Counted from the stretch's first letter, positions 8,022 through 17,310 are shown. The stretch: DNA of 64,000 nucleotides from an uncultured Draconibacterium sp. (GCF_913063105.1 NZ_CAJXYQ010000015.1:62001-126000); one strand, 5' to 3'. Made by a program: numbers and translations. The notes: generated from the sequence alone by a model not told the origin.

Positions 8022-8668
8022 CTGAAGATCAGGAAGATATTCTTGAACCCATTTTTTCGGGAAAGGTTTTAACGGATACAAACGCTCCGGTGAATACTGA
8101 AAATGCAGTACAGAAAACTCCGGTAAAAAGCAGTAGCCCCAACCCGGCTCCATCAATACAACAAACAGCACCCCCAAAACGCCTTGTAAAACGAGGGGGG
8201 CGTGGACTCGGAACCACTTCGATAAAAAAGGCCTTAAAAGGCGAATTTGAAGACGAGCAAAAACAATTGTCGGCAAAAGAACAGTTTAAACTCTATTCAA
8301 AAGCTGATGAAATTGAACCATTTGATCAAGATCAGCTAACAGAAAAGTGGAATGCCTTTTTACCACGACTTGATGATCGCCCGAGTTTAAAAGCTACCTT
8401 ATCTACCCTGCCAGAAATACAAGAAGACTGGACCTTACTTTTACCCGTTGATAACCGAATACAGGATGAACTGCTGGTAAGTGTTAAGCCGGAGCTGATA
8501 TCGTTTTTGCGAAAAGAACTGCGTAATTCAAAAATCAACCTGAAAACGGTAGTTACGGATATTAAACACGAAAAGATTATTTATTCTGACATCGAAAAAT
8601 ACCAGGAAATGGCGAAGAAAAACCCAAACCTGGCCTTGTTAAAACGCACTTTAAATCTCGACTTTTAG
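8018..8668 (+). CDS. dnaX: DnaX tau-specific C-terminal extension (-1 frame)
   Basis: Open -1 frame of 216 residues that continues dnaX past the gamma stop. It starts with an acidic stretch, has a Pro/Ser/Lys-rich linker, then a basic patch (KRGGRGLG). The folded C-terminal domain covers roughly the last 110 residues (LTEKWNAFLPRL to LKRTLNLDF), typical of Bacteroidota DnaX, and would bind the polymerase alpha subunit or helicase. The first in-frame ATG is internal (8090), leaving the conserved linker without its own start. It is therefore better read as the second half of tau than as a separate gene. Confidence 0.8.
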   Translation: MAEDQEDILEPIFSGKVLTDTNAPVNTENAVQKTPVKSSSPNPAPSIQQTAPPKRLVKRGGRGLGTTSIKKALKGEFEDEQKQLSAKEQFKLYSKADEIEPFDQDQLTEKWNAFLPRLDDRPSLKATLSTLPEIQEDWTLLLPVDNRIQDELLVSVKPELISFLRKELRNSKINLKTVVTDIKHEKIIYSDIEKYQEMAKKNPNLALLKRTLNLDF

Positions 8669-8678
8669 TGCCCGGTGC

Positions 8679-9314
8679 TTATGGTGATAAACGTTTGATT
8701 TTCCAGCCGTTTTCATTGTGCACATAAACCAAACGGTCGTGCAAACGGTTTTCGCGCCCCTGCCAAAATTCAATTCTAACAGCTCGAACAAAATAACCGC
8801 CCCAGTTTTCCGGACATTCAGGAGCTTGTCCGGCCAACAAATCCTTTACTTTCTGGTATTGTTTTTCAAGCGTTTCTCTTGAGTCAATTTCCGAACTCTG
8901 ACTTGAGGCACATGCTGCAATCTGGCTATCCAGTGGACGCGATTTAAAATAATCTTCCGAAACCTGTCGGGGGGTTTTTTCGGCCAGTCCTTCAATTCTA
9001 ATTTGCCGTTCCAGTTCCGGCCAAAAAAAATGCAGCCCAACCTTATTGTTTAATTCCATCGCCTTTGCTTTTGCACTGGTGTAATTGCTAAAAAATGTAA
9101 AGCCGTCTTTATTATAATCTTTTAGCAAAACAATGCGCGACTGCGGGAATTCTCCGGGAGAGCAGGTGATTAAGTTCATGGCAGAAAAATCATTAACATT
9201 AGCTTGCCTTGCCTCATTTAGCCATATACGAAATTGGTCAGCTGGATGTGCCGTGGCATTTTTTCTGGTCAAAGCTGAATAACGATATTCTCTCCTGATT
9301 TTGTTTAATTCCAT
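8679..9314 (-). CDS. pdxH: Pyridoxamine 5'-phosphate oxidase
   Basis: FMN-dependent oxidase that converts pyridoxine or pyridoxamine 5'-phosphate to PLP in the cytosol. The 211 residues show the family order: N-terminal IRREYRYSAL, the FMN-binding region QSRIVLLKDYNKDGFTFF-NYTSAKA, RQIRIEG, the SRPLDSQIAA segment, and the C-terminal WGGYFVRAVRIEFWQGRENRLHDR substrate site. It is convergent with dnaX (10 bases apart). A second PLP pathway gene, pdxJ, lies far away at 44.6 kb. Confidence 0.96.
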   Translation of the reverse strand: MELNKIRREYRYSALTRKNATAHPADQFRIWLNEARQANVNDFSAMNLITCSPGEFPQSRIVLLKDYNKDGFTFFSNYTSAKAKAMELNNKVGLHFFWPELERQIRIEGLAEKTPRQVSEDYFKSRPLDSQIAACASSQSSEIDSRETLEKQYQKVKDLLAGQAPECPENWGGYFVRAVRIEFWQGRENRLHDRLVYVHNENGWKIKRLSP

Positions 9315-9457
9315 ATGTAAATGGTAATCGTTTTATTCGTTGTTAAATTATTTATGAAATAACCACCGGCGCACTTATTTGTTTACTCCTTGAACCATTT
9401 ATTAAATCCCTTGTTTTTGAGGTATATAAAGACAAAACAGTATTTAAATAATTAGTC

Positions 9458-10066
9458 ATGAAAAAGTTAACTTTATTTATTGGAATTTTATTCGTTGTGA
9501 ATTTGGCATTTGCCGGAGATTTTAAACAATTGGCTATTGGCGACAAGGCAGTTTTAACTGAGGTTAAAATGCCCGACGTATCAGGAAAAGAACTTTCGTT
9601 GAATGATGCAAAAAAAGAAAATGGTTTACTGGTGCTGTTCTCGTGCAATACCTGTCCGTTTGTTGTGGCCTGGGAAGATCGCTACAACGCCGTTAAAAAA
9701 TGGGCAGATAGTAACGACGTCGGGATGATTGTGTTAAACTCAAACTGCCTGAAACGCGATGGCGACGACAGTTTTGAAGCAATGAAGAAAAAAGCTAAGG
9801 AGCAGGGGTATACCTTTAGTTACGTGGTTGATAAGGGTAGTAAAATTGCCAATGCATTTGGCGGACAAACCACACCACATGTGTTTTTGTTTGACGGTGA
9901 CTTTAAACTGGCCTACAAAGGGGCAATTGATGACAACTATAAAAGTGCCGACAAAGTTGAGAAATCGTATCTGAAAGACGCTTTGAACAGTTTAGGAAGC
10001 AATAGCCAGATTGCCGTTACCGAGACCAAACCATTGGGATGTGGAATCAAGCGAAAAACAGAATAA
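9458..10066 (+). CDS. Exported thioredoxin-like/peroxiredoxin-like protein
   Basis: 202-residue protein with a signal peptide (cleavage near AFAG, residues 17-20) and an AhpC/TSA-like thioredoxin fold. The active-site region is SCNTCPFV, with a CxxC pair near residues 65-68. A cis-Pro loop TTPHVFLF follows and a C-terminal Cys lies in GCGIKRK. It resembles the PRX-like1 group of secreted redox proteins. The partner is unknown. Single gene with its own terminator at about 10090. Confidence 0.85.
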   Translation: MKKLTLFIGILFVVNLAFAGDFKQLAIGDKAVLTEVKMPDVSGKELSLNDAKKENGLLVLFSCNTCPFVVAWEDRYNAVKKWADSNDVGMIVLNSNCLKRDGDDSFEAMKKKAKEQGYTFSYVVDKGSKIANAFGGQTTPHVFLFDGDFKLAYKGAIDDNYKSADKVEKSYLKDALNSLGSNSQIAVTETKPLGCGIKRKTE

Positions 10067-10088
10067 TTAAATTTTATATGGTTTTTGT

Positions 10089-10125
10089 AAAGCTCTTTTC
10101 TGTTCGGCAGAGAAGGGCTTTTTTT
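10089..10125 (+). terminator. Intrinsic terminator of the thioredoxin-like gene
   Basis: Arms AGCTCTTTTCTG (from 10091) and CAGAGAAGGGCT (from 10108) pair over about 12 bases with G-U pairs around a TTCGG loop, followed by a run of T to 10125. Confidence 0.8.
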
Positions 10126-10159
10126 ATGGTTTAATGTCGGTCTCAGGCAAAATAAGGTG

Positions 10160-10720
10160 TTATTCCTGAGTGGCATCAGGAACTTCAATGGGCTCAAAAA
10201 AGCTGAAGTTTACTTTGCCGTATTTTCGGAGCTCTTTAAAACAAGGGTGGCTCGTAAAATCGAATTCTTTTGGGTGTTCAAGAATAAACAGTCCGTTGGT
10301 TGCCAGTGCTTTACTGTTTAAAACGGCATCCGGAACTTCCGAAAAACGCGCAAGGTCAAACGGCGGATCAGCAAAAATAATTTGGTATGCTTCGCTTGAC
10401 TTTTGTACATATTTGAAAACATCAGCTTTAAATACCCTCGCATTTTCAACGTGTAAATCGTTTAAAACAGATACAATAAACCGATAATGCGAAAAGTTGT
10501 TTTCAACCAGCGTAGCCGATTGACAGCCCCTGCTTAAAAATTCGTAAGCTACACTACCGGTACCCGAAAACAAGTCAAGAATGTTCTTATTCGAAAGATC
10601 ATAGCGGTTGGCAAGAATATTAAACAAGCCTTCTTTGGCAATATCGGTTGTTGGCCGGGCTTTAAATTTTTTGCCCGGATGAAAATGCCTTCCTTTAAAT
10701 ATTCCTCCAATAATTCTCAT
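10160..10720 (-). CDS. rsmD: 16S rRNA (guanine966-N2)-methyltransferase RsmD
   Basis: SAM-dependent methyltransferase acting on G966 of 16S rRNA. It begins MRIIGGIFKGRHF, has the RPTTDIAKEGLFNIL substrate-site region, SAM-binding motif I LDLFSGTGSVAYEFLSRG and the catalytic DPPF motif (ADPPFDLARF). The 186-residue length is normal. Third gene of a leftward set behind DUF3822 (5 bases) and the hypothetical gene. The rsmD-DUF3822 pairing is a Bacteroidota hallmark. Confidence 0.95.
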   Translation of the reverse strand: MRIIGGIFKGRHFHPGKKFKARPTTDIAKEGLFNILANRYDLSNKNILDLFSGTGSVAYEFLSRGCQSATLVENNFSHYRFIVSVLNDLHVENARVFKADVFKYVQKSSEAYQIIFADPPFDLARFSEVPDAVLNSKALATNGLFILEHPKEFDFTSHPCFKELRKYGKVNFSFFEPIEVPDATQE

Positions 10721-10725
10721 TTCAA

Positions 10726-11538
10726 CTATAAAAATAAGCTAATGTTTTTTAAAACCTGTTCTTCAGTAATAGAAGGCGGCACAAGAGTTTTAGGTGCTAT
10801 TTTACTCGCACCCGGAAAATGTTTGTATAAAAGCTGCTCGAGGCCGGAATACGTGTAAAGGTTGCCTGCGAAGTGCATATCGAGCTCAGCCTTATTTATG
10901 CCGAATTGTTTTATGCTGCTTAAAACATAGAAAATAACATCGTTAGGGTGCTTAAACGTAAAATTATTTACCAGCTTTAGTTGCGTTTTCTCAAAAAGAA
11001 GTAGTGTAAATTGGTTGGTTTCAAACAGCAGAAACATTTTTTCCCGGTTATCCGCAGTAAATACCCGCTCAGAAATCCATTTTACCGGATGTATAAATTG
11101 CGCAGTGGGCAATAGTTTATCAACTACTTTGCTAAATTCTTCAGGAACAGAAAAATATAAGTGGGCACCAAATTGATTGATTGAATTGTTTACCCAAATA
11201 GATTTAGGGTTAGCATCAAAAAATAAGGCTTCGAGCTTATGAATAGCTTTGCCGGGTTTCAACTGATCCGGTACCAGCATGCTTTTTTCAGCATGATAAA
11301 TAATAAATACGTTTTTATACGATTGTTGCAATAAGGATTCTGCGGTGAACCACGACTCAAAATGCCGATACAGCAATGCTTCGCTACTTATCTTTTGCTC
11401 GTTTGTTTTAAAGTAGAGTAGTTTTTTTTGTGTTGGGTAAATAACAGAAAAAGAAAATCCATTCAGGCTAACCTGAATGGATAATATATTTTCAGTGGAA
11501 TTTTCCGGTTGAAAAATTTCGTCTACAAATTCATGCAT
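10726..11538 (-). CDS. DUF3822 family protein
   Basis: 270-residue protein that I recognise as DUF3822 from its ribonuclease-H/actin-like strand pattern (ILSIQVSLNGFSFSVI near the N terminus and FLLFETNQFTLLLFEKTQLKLVNNF in the middle) and from its position directly upstream of rsmD. No catalytic residues can be assigned, and the function is unknown. Its start lies 3 bases after the stop of the upstream membrane-anchored gene, so the three are likely one transcript. Confidence 0.85.
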   Translation of the reverse strand: MHEFVDEIFQPENSTENILSIQVSLNGFSFSVIYPTQKKLLYFKTNEQKISSEALLYRHFESWFTAESLLQQSYKNVFIIYHAEKSMLVPDQLKPGKAIHKLEALFFDANPKSIWVNNSINQFGAHLYFSVPEEFSKVVDKLLPTAQFIHPVKWISERVFTADNREKMFLLFETNQFTLLLFEKTQLKLVNNFTFKHPNDVIFYVLSSIKQFGINKAELDMHFAGNLYTYSGLEQLLYKHFPGASKIAPKTLVPPSITEEQVLKNISLFL

Positions 11539-11541
11539 GTT

Positions 11542-12174
11542 CTATTCCCAGTTACCTGCATTATTGTTTGTTTCAACAAGCGAACCAACTTTTAACCCAG
11601 GATACTTTTCATTTGTTCTACGCTGATCATTTAAGTTGATTACAAGTTGTTGGTCGAGACCTCTAAGAACGGTATTGTTGTGTGCTTTCGCCTCAAATAC
11701 AGGTACTTTAATGCCTGATCCAGTTGTAATAATTGTTGCTCCCAGGTGAAATTCAGTTGTTTCTCCGGGTACCGGAACGTAACGCAGGCTATTGGCATCA
11801 TAATCGCCACCAAAAAGTGCATCAATTACACCAACTTTAATTGTGTCACGAATAATAAGCCCCATTTCAATTGCCTTCTTCTCGGTTATTTTGGCTTCAA
11901 TCATACTATCAGTAAGTTCGCCAATTGCTCTTACATTTCTTACCGAGTCGGTTGTAACGAAGTGAATTAATGTATCCCAACTGCCGGTAAACTGACCATA
12001 AACATCTTTGTAGGCCAATTGCGCTTTTCTAATATCTTTTAACTTTGCAACTGTTGCTTCGTAACGCGCATCTTTTGCTTTCTCGAAAGTGATAGGGCGC
12101 TGAATACTTTGATAGATAAAATATGTTAGCACAACGGCTACGAGGAATAGTACAATCTGAATTACGGTTCTCAT
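11542..12174 (-). CDS. Membrane-anchored hypothetical protein, rsmD operon
   Basis: 210 residues with one N-terminal helix (about residues 4-24) and an extracytoplasmic body. The pattern of one hydrophobic helix followed by a charged amphipathic helix (EKAKDARYEATVAKLKDIRKAQLAYKDVYGQFTGSWDTLI) resembles pseudopilin-like proteins, but I see no prepilin peptidase site, so this is only topology. First gene of the leftward set with DUF3822 and rsmD. A -7 box lies 37 bases upstream. Confidence 0.75.
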   Translation of the reverse strand: MRTVIQIVLFLVAVVLTYFIYQSIQRPITFEKAKDARYEATVAKLKDIRKAQLAYKDVYGQFTGSWDTLIHFVTTDSVRNVRAIGELTDSMIEAKITEKKAIEMGLIIRDTIKVGVIDALFGGDYDANSLRYVPVPGETTEFHLGATIITTGSGIKVPVFEAKAHNNTVLRGLDQQLVINLNDQRRTNEKYPGLKVGSLVETNNNAGNWE

Positions 12175-12210
12175 TTTTATTTTTTTATAAGTTCATTTTT
12201 CGTTTGCCTG

Positions 12211-12218
12211 CAAATTTA
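12211..12218 (-). promoter_or_regulatory. -7 box of the rsmD gene set
   Basis: The minus strand reads TAAATTTG then CAGG, matching TAnnTTTG, 37 bases upstream of the first gene. No -33 TTTG is present at the expected spacing. Confidence 0.45.
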
Positions 12219-12266
12219 AAAAAAAAAATAAACTAGCTTCTTTTACCTAATGTTATTTTAGCCGGT

Positions 12267-13703
12267 ATGATTAAAAAACATTTAAAAGCGTTATTATCTG
12301 AAAAACTGGGTTTTCAACCAACTACATGCCAGGCCCGGCTGGTTGAAAGTCTTGCTTCGTTTATCGTTGCTGCCGAACCCGATTGCATAATGTTGATAAA
12401 AGGTTATGCCGGTACCGGAAAAACAACAATGATACACGCCTTGACACAATGTTTACTTTCGCTCAAAATTCGTTCCGTTTTGATGGCTCCAACGGGTAGG
12501 GCTGCAAAAGTTATGGCCGGATACTCCGGAATGCCTGCATTTACCATTCATAAAAAAATTTACAGGCAACAATCGTCGGCTGATGGAATGGGGCGTTTTG
12601 TGTTAAATAAAAATTTATATAAAAATACCTATTTCATTGTTGATGAGGCTTCCATGATTTCGAACGAATTGAACGAAAATGCAGTTTTTGGTAGTGGTCG
12701 TCTACTCGATGATTTATTGGAATACGTGTACTCCGGAGAAAACTGCCACCTGGTTTTGGTGGGAGACACAGCCCAGTTACCGCCTGTTGGGTTAAGTGTA
12801 AGTCCGGCACTGGAGGTGTTCAGTCTCGAGCAATATGGTTTTACCGTTATTGAAGAGGAACTAAAAGAAGTGGTGCGACAGGCTGCGGGTTCGGGGGTTT
12901 TATCAAATGCTACGCAAATGCGAAACATTATAGCCGAGCAGCATTTTGAAGGGTTCTTTCCGATTGAAACGAGTGACTTTGATGATGTTGAAAGGATTTC
13001 CGGAGGCGAGCTAATTGAAACGATTTCATCGTGTTACGATAAATATGGATTTTTTGATACTACGGTTGTAACCCGGTCAAACAAACGTGCAAACCTTTTT
13101 AATAAAGGAATAAGAGGTTCTATTTTATACAAAGAAAACGAGATTGAACGGGGTGATTTGTTAATGGTGGTAAAGAATAATTATTTCTGGCCCGACGAAG
13201 ACACTAAGCTTGATTTTATTGCCAACGGAGATATTGCAGAAATTATTTCCATCTATGGCTACGAAGAACTGTATGGCTTTCGATTTGCTGATGTTTGCCT
13301 GCGTTTTGTTGATTATGAAGATGTTGAGCTGGATTGTAAGATATTTTTAGAAACGCTGAGTATTGAGACTGCGTCATTTTCGTATGAAAAAAACACCGAG
13401 CTATTTCATGCGGTTGCCGAAGACTATATGGAAATCAGGAATAAAAAGGAGCGTTGGAAAAAGATAAAGGAGAACCCCTATTTTAATGCCTTGCAAGTAA
13501 AATATGCTTATGCTTTAACCTGCCATAAAGCCCAGGGAGGTCAATGGAAAGCGGTATTTATAGATCATGGATATTTAACCGAGGATATGCTGAACACTGA
13601 ATACTACAGGTGGTTGTATACTGCATTTACCCGGCCAACGGAAAAGTTATACCTGGTAAATTTTGATAAAGGATTTTTTAACGGCGAAGAAGAATTTAGA
13701 TAA
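12267..13703 (+). CDS. RecD-like ATP-dependent DNA helicase (SF1B)
   Basis: 478-residue superfamily-1 helicase. Walker A is KGYAGTGKTT (residues 45-54), motif Ia is MAPTGRAAKVM (73-83), motif II is VDEASM (125-130), motif III is LVGDTAQLPPVG, and the C-terminal UvrD_C_2-type motif is TCHKAQGGQWKAVFID, ending in YTAFTRPTEKLYLV. It looks like a single-subunit, RecD2-related helicase common in Bacteroidota and not a RecBCD subunit, since no recB or recC lies nearby. Role in recombination or repair is inferred. Its 3' end overlaps the convergent RNase Z gene by 8 bases. Confidence 0.9.
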   Translation: MIKKHLKALLSEKLGFQPTTCQARLVESLASFIVAAEPDCIMLIKGYAGTGKTTMIHALTQCLLSLKIRSVLMAPTGRAAKVMAGYSGMPAFTIHKKIYRQQSSADGMGRFVLNKNLYKNTYFIVDEASMISNELNENAVFGSGRLLDDLLEYVYSGENCHLVLVGDTAQLPPVGLSVSPALEVFSLEQYGFTVIEEELKEVVRQAAGSGVLSNATQMRNIIAEQHFEGFFPIETSDFDDVERISGGELIETISSCYDKYGFFDTTVVTRSNKRANLFNKGIRGSILYKENEIERGDLLMVVKNNYFWPDEDTKLDFIANGDIAEIISIYGYEELYGFRFADVCLRFVDYEDVELDCKIFLETLSIETASFSYEKNTELFHAVAEDYMEIRNKKERWKKIKENPYFNALQVKYAYALTCHKAQGGQWKAVFIDHGYLTEDMLNTEYYRWLYTAFTRPTEKLYLVNFDKGFFNGEEEFR

Positions 13704-14607
13704 TATATTTTTTGCCTTCCAATGCCAACTCTGTATTTGCAAACACTTCCTGAGCTTCAGTTTTAAAGTACTCCAGATTTTTAAATCGGCTTGAAAAATG
13801 CCCAATCAGCAGTTTTGATGCCTTGCATAATTGTGCCATTTCTGCTGCTTGTCGAGCGGTGGAGTGTAAAGTCTTGGCAGCTAAATCTTTTAATTCTTCC
13901 AAAAAGGTAGCCTCGTGGTAAAGCAAATCAACATGCTGAAGGATTTCGGACAGCGGGGGATGAAAGGCGGTATCGGTGCAAAAAGCGTATGATTTGGGGC
14001 GGGGTGGAGGTGTGGTTAGTCTTTCATTAGGAATTACTTCTCCCTCGTTTGTGATAAAATCGTTACCTGCTTTAATTGCTTTAATTTTCGCCAGCGGAAT
14101 ATTGTAATAAGCAATCATTTCCTTCTTTATATTGGCAGGTTTCTGTTTTTCTTTAAACAAAAAACCTAGTGTAGGTATGCTGTGTTTTACCGGAAATGAA
14201 ATTACCTCGATAGTTTTGTTCTCAAAAATGGTAGCTGGTTTTTTCTGATTTAGCGGATGAAAAATGAGATTTATGCTCATTTCTCCCCTGATAAAATCAA
14301 GCTGGGGTTTGATGAGCTCCTTTAGTTCGGACGGGGCATAAATGTGGACATCGGTTTTTACACCCAGCAAATTCATGGTTGAAAGCAGGCCAATTAAGCC
14401 GTAATAATGATCGCCATGCAGGTGAGAAATAAAGATATGCTGTATTTTGCTGAAACTGAATTTGTTTCTGCGCAATTGCATTTGGGTACCTTCGCCACAA
14501 TCAATTAAAAAACAACGCCCAGGTACTTCAAGTACCTGGGCAGTTGGATATCTGTTTGAAGTTGGTAACGCTGAGTTACTACCTAGTATGGTTAACTCGA
14601 AAGGCAT
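13696..14607 (-). CDS. rnz: Ribonuclease Z
   Basis: Metallo-beta-lactamase-fold endonuclease that trims tRNA 3' ends. The zinc motif HLHGDH is at residues 62-67, with further ligands in FCTDTAFHP, HEATF and IGHFSSRF. The N-terminal ILGSNSALPTSNRYPTAQ is typical. At 303 residues it is the short, homodimeric form. Its start is 7 bases after the STAS gene stop, which places it in a leftward rpsA-STAS-rnz transcript. Confidence 0.95.
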   Translation of the reverse strand: MPFELTILGSNSALPTSNRYPTAQVLEVPGRCFLIDCGEGTQMQLRRNKFSFSKIQHIFISHLHGDHYYGLIGLLSTMNLLGVKTDVHIYAPSELKELIKPQLDFIRGEMSINLIFHPLNQKKPATIFENKTIEVISFPVKHSIPTLGFLFKEKQKPANIKKEMIAYYNIPLAKIKAIKAGNDFITNEGEVIPNERLTTPPPRPKSYAFCTDTAFHPPLSEILQHVDLLYHEATFLEELKDLAAKTLHSTARQAAEMAQLCKASKLLIGHFSSRFKNLEYFKTEAQEVFANTELALEGKKYII

Positions 14608-14614
14608 TCTGTGC

Positions 14615-14968
14615 TTACAGATTTTCTTTCTTTGTCAATAATTCCTCTGCCTCTTCAACTGTACCGGTAATTAAAAGTACGGTATGAAGCATTGAAATTT
14701 GTACCAGGTTTTCTACATCGGGCTGCAAACCGCAAAGGATAAAAGTTCCAATTGCATCTTCACATAAGCGGTTGGCTACTAAAACTGATCGTAATCCTGA
14801 CGAATCGCAATAATTTACACTGCTTAAATCAAGAATGATGTTTTTTTCACCATCGTTATTTATAACTACCAGCTCCGATTTTAGGTCGGGTGCATTATTG
14901 GTGTCTAATCTGTCGGCGTTTACCTTTACTAAGGTATACTTCCCGTTTTTTCGAATCTCGAATGCCAT
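14615..14968 (-). CDS. STAS-domain protein (anti-sigma factor antagonist type)
   Basis: 117-residue single STAS domain like SpoIIAA/RsbV. The phosphoacceptor region reads NYCDSSGLRSV, with DSSG carrying the usual Ser. Such proteins are phosphorylated by a cognate serine kinase and sequester anti-sigma factors or act in phospho-switches. No kinase or phosphatase partner is nearby. It sits between rpsA (39 bases upstream) and rnz. A standalone STAS gene with no partner is common in this phylum. Confidence 0.9.
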   Translation of the reverse strand: MAFEIRKNGKYTLVKVNADRLDTNNAPDLKSELVVINNDGEKNIILDLSSVNYCDSSGLRSVLVANRLCEDAIGTFILCGLQPDVENLVQISMLHTVLLITGTVEEAEELLTKKENL

Positions 14969-15007
14969 GCTTCAATTTACGAAATTCAAATTAAATACAC
15001 CAAGTGC

Positions 15008-16945
15008 TTATTTGTCTTTTTTCTCTTCTTTCTCCATTTGCGATTTCAAAGCAGCCAATTCGCTGATATCGCCAAGAGTCGTTTTTTCGATGTTGTCGCT
15101 AACTGATTTCATTGCGCGTTTTGTAGTACTCTTCTGAGTTTTACGTTGTTCGCCTTCAGCTGCACGTTTTACATCTTCGAAAATACGAGAATGAGAAACA
15201 ATGATTCGTTTTGCCGACTTGTTGAATTCGATTACTTTGAAATCCAATTTTTCATCTTGTTTTACAGAAGTACCGTCTTCTTTAACCAGGTGACGTGGCG
15301 TTGCAAAACCTTCAACACCGTATGGTAATGCAATTACAGCACCTTTGTCCATCAATTCAACCACAGTTCCTTCGTGAATTGAATCGGCAGTGAAAATAGT
15401 TTCAAATACATCCCATGGGTTTTCTTCCAATTGTTTGTGACCCAGGCTTAAACGACGGTTGTCTTTGTCAATGTCAAGAACAACTACTTCGATTGGCTCA
15501 CCAATTGCAGTAAATTCTGATGGATGCTTGATTTTCTTAGTCCAGCTTAGGTCTGAGATGTGAATCAGGCCGTCAACACCTTCAGTAATTTCAACAAATA
15601 CACCAAAGTTGGTAAAGTTGCGAACTTTTGCAGTATGCTTGCTTCCAACACCGTATTCAGTATCAATTTTTGCCCAAGGATCTTCTTTTAACTGTTTGAT
15701 ACCAAGTGACATTTTTCTTTCGTCGCGGTCTAAAGTAAGGATGGCAGCTTCTACTTCGTCGCCTACGCTTAAGAAGTCTTGTGCGCTACGCAGGTGCTGG
15801 CTCCAGCTCATTTCTGAAACGTGGATCAAACCTTCTACTCCAGGAGCAATCTCAACAAATGCACCGTAGTCGGCAATAACAACTACTTTTCCTTTTACTT
15901 TGTCGCCCACTTTCAACTCAGCATCCAGGTTGTCCCATGGGTGAGGAGTTAATTGTTTCAGACCAAGAGCGATACGTTTTTTGTCATCATCGAAATCAAG
16001 AATTACAACATTCAATTTCTGATCTAATTCTACGATCTCGCTTGGGTGAGAAATACGTCCCCAGCTTAAGTCGGTAATGTGAATTAATCCGTCAACACCA
16101 CCAAGGTCCATAAATACACCGTATGAAGTAACGTTTTTAACGGTTCCTTCCAGTACCTGACCTTTTTCAAGCTTAGCAATAATATCTTTCTTCTGTTGTT
16201 CAAGCTCTGCTTCAATAAGTGCTTTGTGCGAAACAACAACGTTGCGGTATTCGTGGTTGATTTTAACCACTTTGAATTCCATGGTTTTACCAACGTAAAT
16301 ATCGTAATCGCGGATTGGTTTAACATCAATTTGCGAACCTGGCAAGAATGCTTCAATACCAAATACGTCCACAATCATACCACCTTTTGTGCGGCACTTG
16401 ATGTATCCCTTGATGATTTCATCGTTTTCAAGCGACTCGTTAACACGCTCCCAAGAACGAGTTGCACGTGCTTTTTTGTGCGAAAGGATCATCTGTCCTT
16501 TTTTATCTTCAAGACTTTCGATGTAAACATCTACTTTGTCGCCTACTTTCAATTCAGGATTGTAGCGGAATTCGTTCAAACTTACAATACCGTCTGATTT
16601 GTAGCCTATGTCAACAACAACTTCGCGTTTGTTTAATGAAATAACACTTCCTTCCAAAACTTCTTTTTCAGAAACAGTGTTTAAAGTGTTGTTGTAAAGG
16701 TCTTCTAAATCACCTCTTTCTTTTGCAGAATAGGCGTCTTTTCCTTCTTCAAGGCTGTCCCAGTCAAATTCAGCTTCTTCAGCTTTTACTTCAACGGCTT
16801 TTTCAGTTTTTTCTTCAGTAACCTCTTCAGCTTTTGCTTCGGTGGTTTCTTCTGTTGCAACTTCTGCTACAACTTCTTGTTTTTCTTCCTGAACAGGAGT
16901 TTCCTGTACTTCTTGTTCAAGATTTTCTTTTTTCTCTTCAGTCAT
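15008..16945 (-). CDS. rpsA: 30S ribosomal protein S1
   Basis: RNA-binding ribosomal protein of 645 residues with about six S1 repeats. The GxV/GxIxxxxxGVFVDLGGVDGLIHISD pattern recurs (for example near SYGVFMDLGGVDGLIH and NFGVFVEITEGVDGLIH). The N terminus has a roughly 65-residue Glu-rich extension, common in Bacteroidota S1. S1 matters here because the phylum depends little on Shine-Dalgarno pairing. The promoter is at 17001-17031, and STAS and rnz lie downstream in the same direction. Confidence 0.97.
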   Translation of the reverse strand: MTEEKKENLEQEVQETPVQEEKQEVVAEVATEETTEAKAEEVTEEKTEKAVEVKAEEAEFDWDSLEEGKDAYSAKERGDLEDLYNNTLNTVSEKEVLEGSVISLNKREVVVDIGYKSDGIVSLNEFRYNPELKVGDKVDVYIESLEDKKGQMILSHKKARATRSWERVNESLENDEIIKGYIKCRTKGGMIVDVFGIEAFLPGSQIDVKPIRDYDIYVGKTMEFKVVKINHEYRNVVVSHKALIEAELEQQKKDIIAKLEKGQVLEGTVKNVTSYGVFMDLGGVDGLIHITDLSWGRISHPSEIVELDQKLNVVILDFDDDKKRIALGLKQLTPHPWDNLDAELKVGDKVKGKVVVIADYGAFVEIAPGVEGLIHVSEMSWSQHLRSAQDFLSVGDEVEAAILTLDRDERKMSLGIKQLKEDPWAKIDTEYGVGSKHTAKVRNFTNFGVFVEITEGVDGLIHISDLSWTKKIKHPSEFTAIGEPIEVVVLDIDKDNRRLSLGHKQLEENPWDVFETIFTADSIHEGTVVELMDKGAVIALPYGVEGFATPRHLVKEDGTSVKQDEKLDFKVIEFNKSAKRIIVSHSRIFEDVKRAAEGEQRKTQKSTTKRAMKSVSDNIEKTTLGDISELAALKSQMEKEEKKDK

Positions 16946-17310
16946 GTAATTCTAATTAAATTAATAAGTTAGACTTTATATTTGTTTAAAAATGCGCGCG
17001 CAAAATTAGTATTAAAATTAATTAAAACAAAAGATTTGTGTTATTTTATTGAAAGAGAGACAGATTGATGCCCATTAAAAACAAAAAAACGGGAAGCTGG
17101 CAATGTAAATAGGAATGCGATTACTTTTGATTGTGTAGCGTCTTTCTTTTAATTATTTTTGAAGCCTACAATTTAAATGTATAAATTTATCCGCAAATCA
17201 TTTACAGACCTTGCAACAACTAATAAATATTGGACAGAATTTCTCAGGCGGTTTTTTGCCTGATATTTTAAAAATCTCAGGGTGCCCAATAATTAATTAA
17301 ATATAAAAAT
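16946..17310. other. Divergent intergenic region between rpsA and rfbA
   Basis: 365 bases with no gene. On the minus strand it holds the rpsA promoter (17001-17031). On the plus strand there are two -7-like boxes, TACTTTTG at 17122-17129 and TATTTTTG at 17154-17161. The second has a TTG at 17131-17133, 20 bases upstream, and is the better candidate for rfbA. A short inverted repeat around 17249-17263 (CAGGCGG, T run, GCCTG) could attenuate the long rfb leader. Confidence 0.45.
17001..17031 (-). promoter_or_regulatory. rpsA promoter with -33 and -7 elements
   Basis: On the minus strand TTTG (17031-17028) is followed after exactly 19 bases by TAATTTTG (17008-17001), the full Bacteroidota consensus spacing. 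The rpsA ATG is about 55 bases downstream. Confidence 0.75.
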
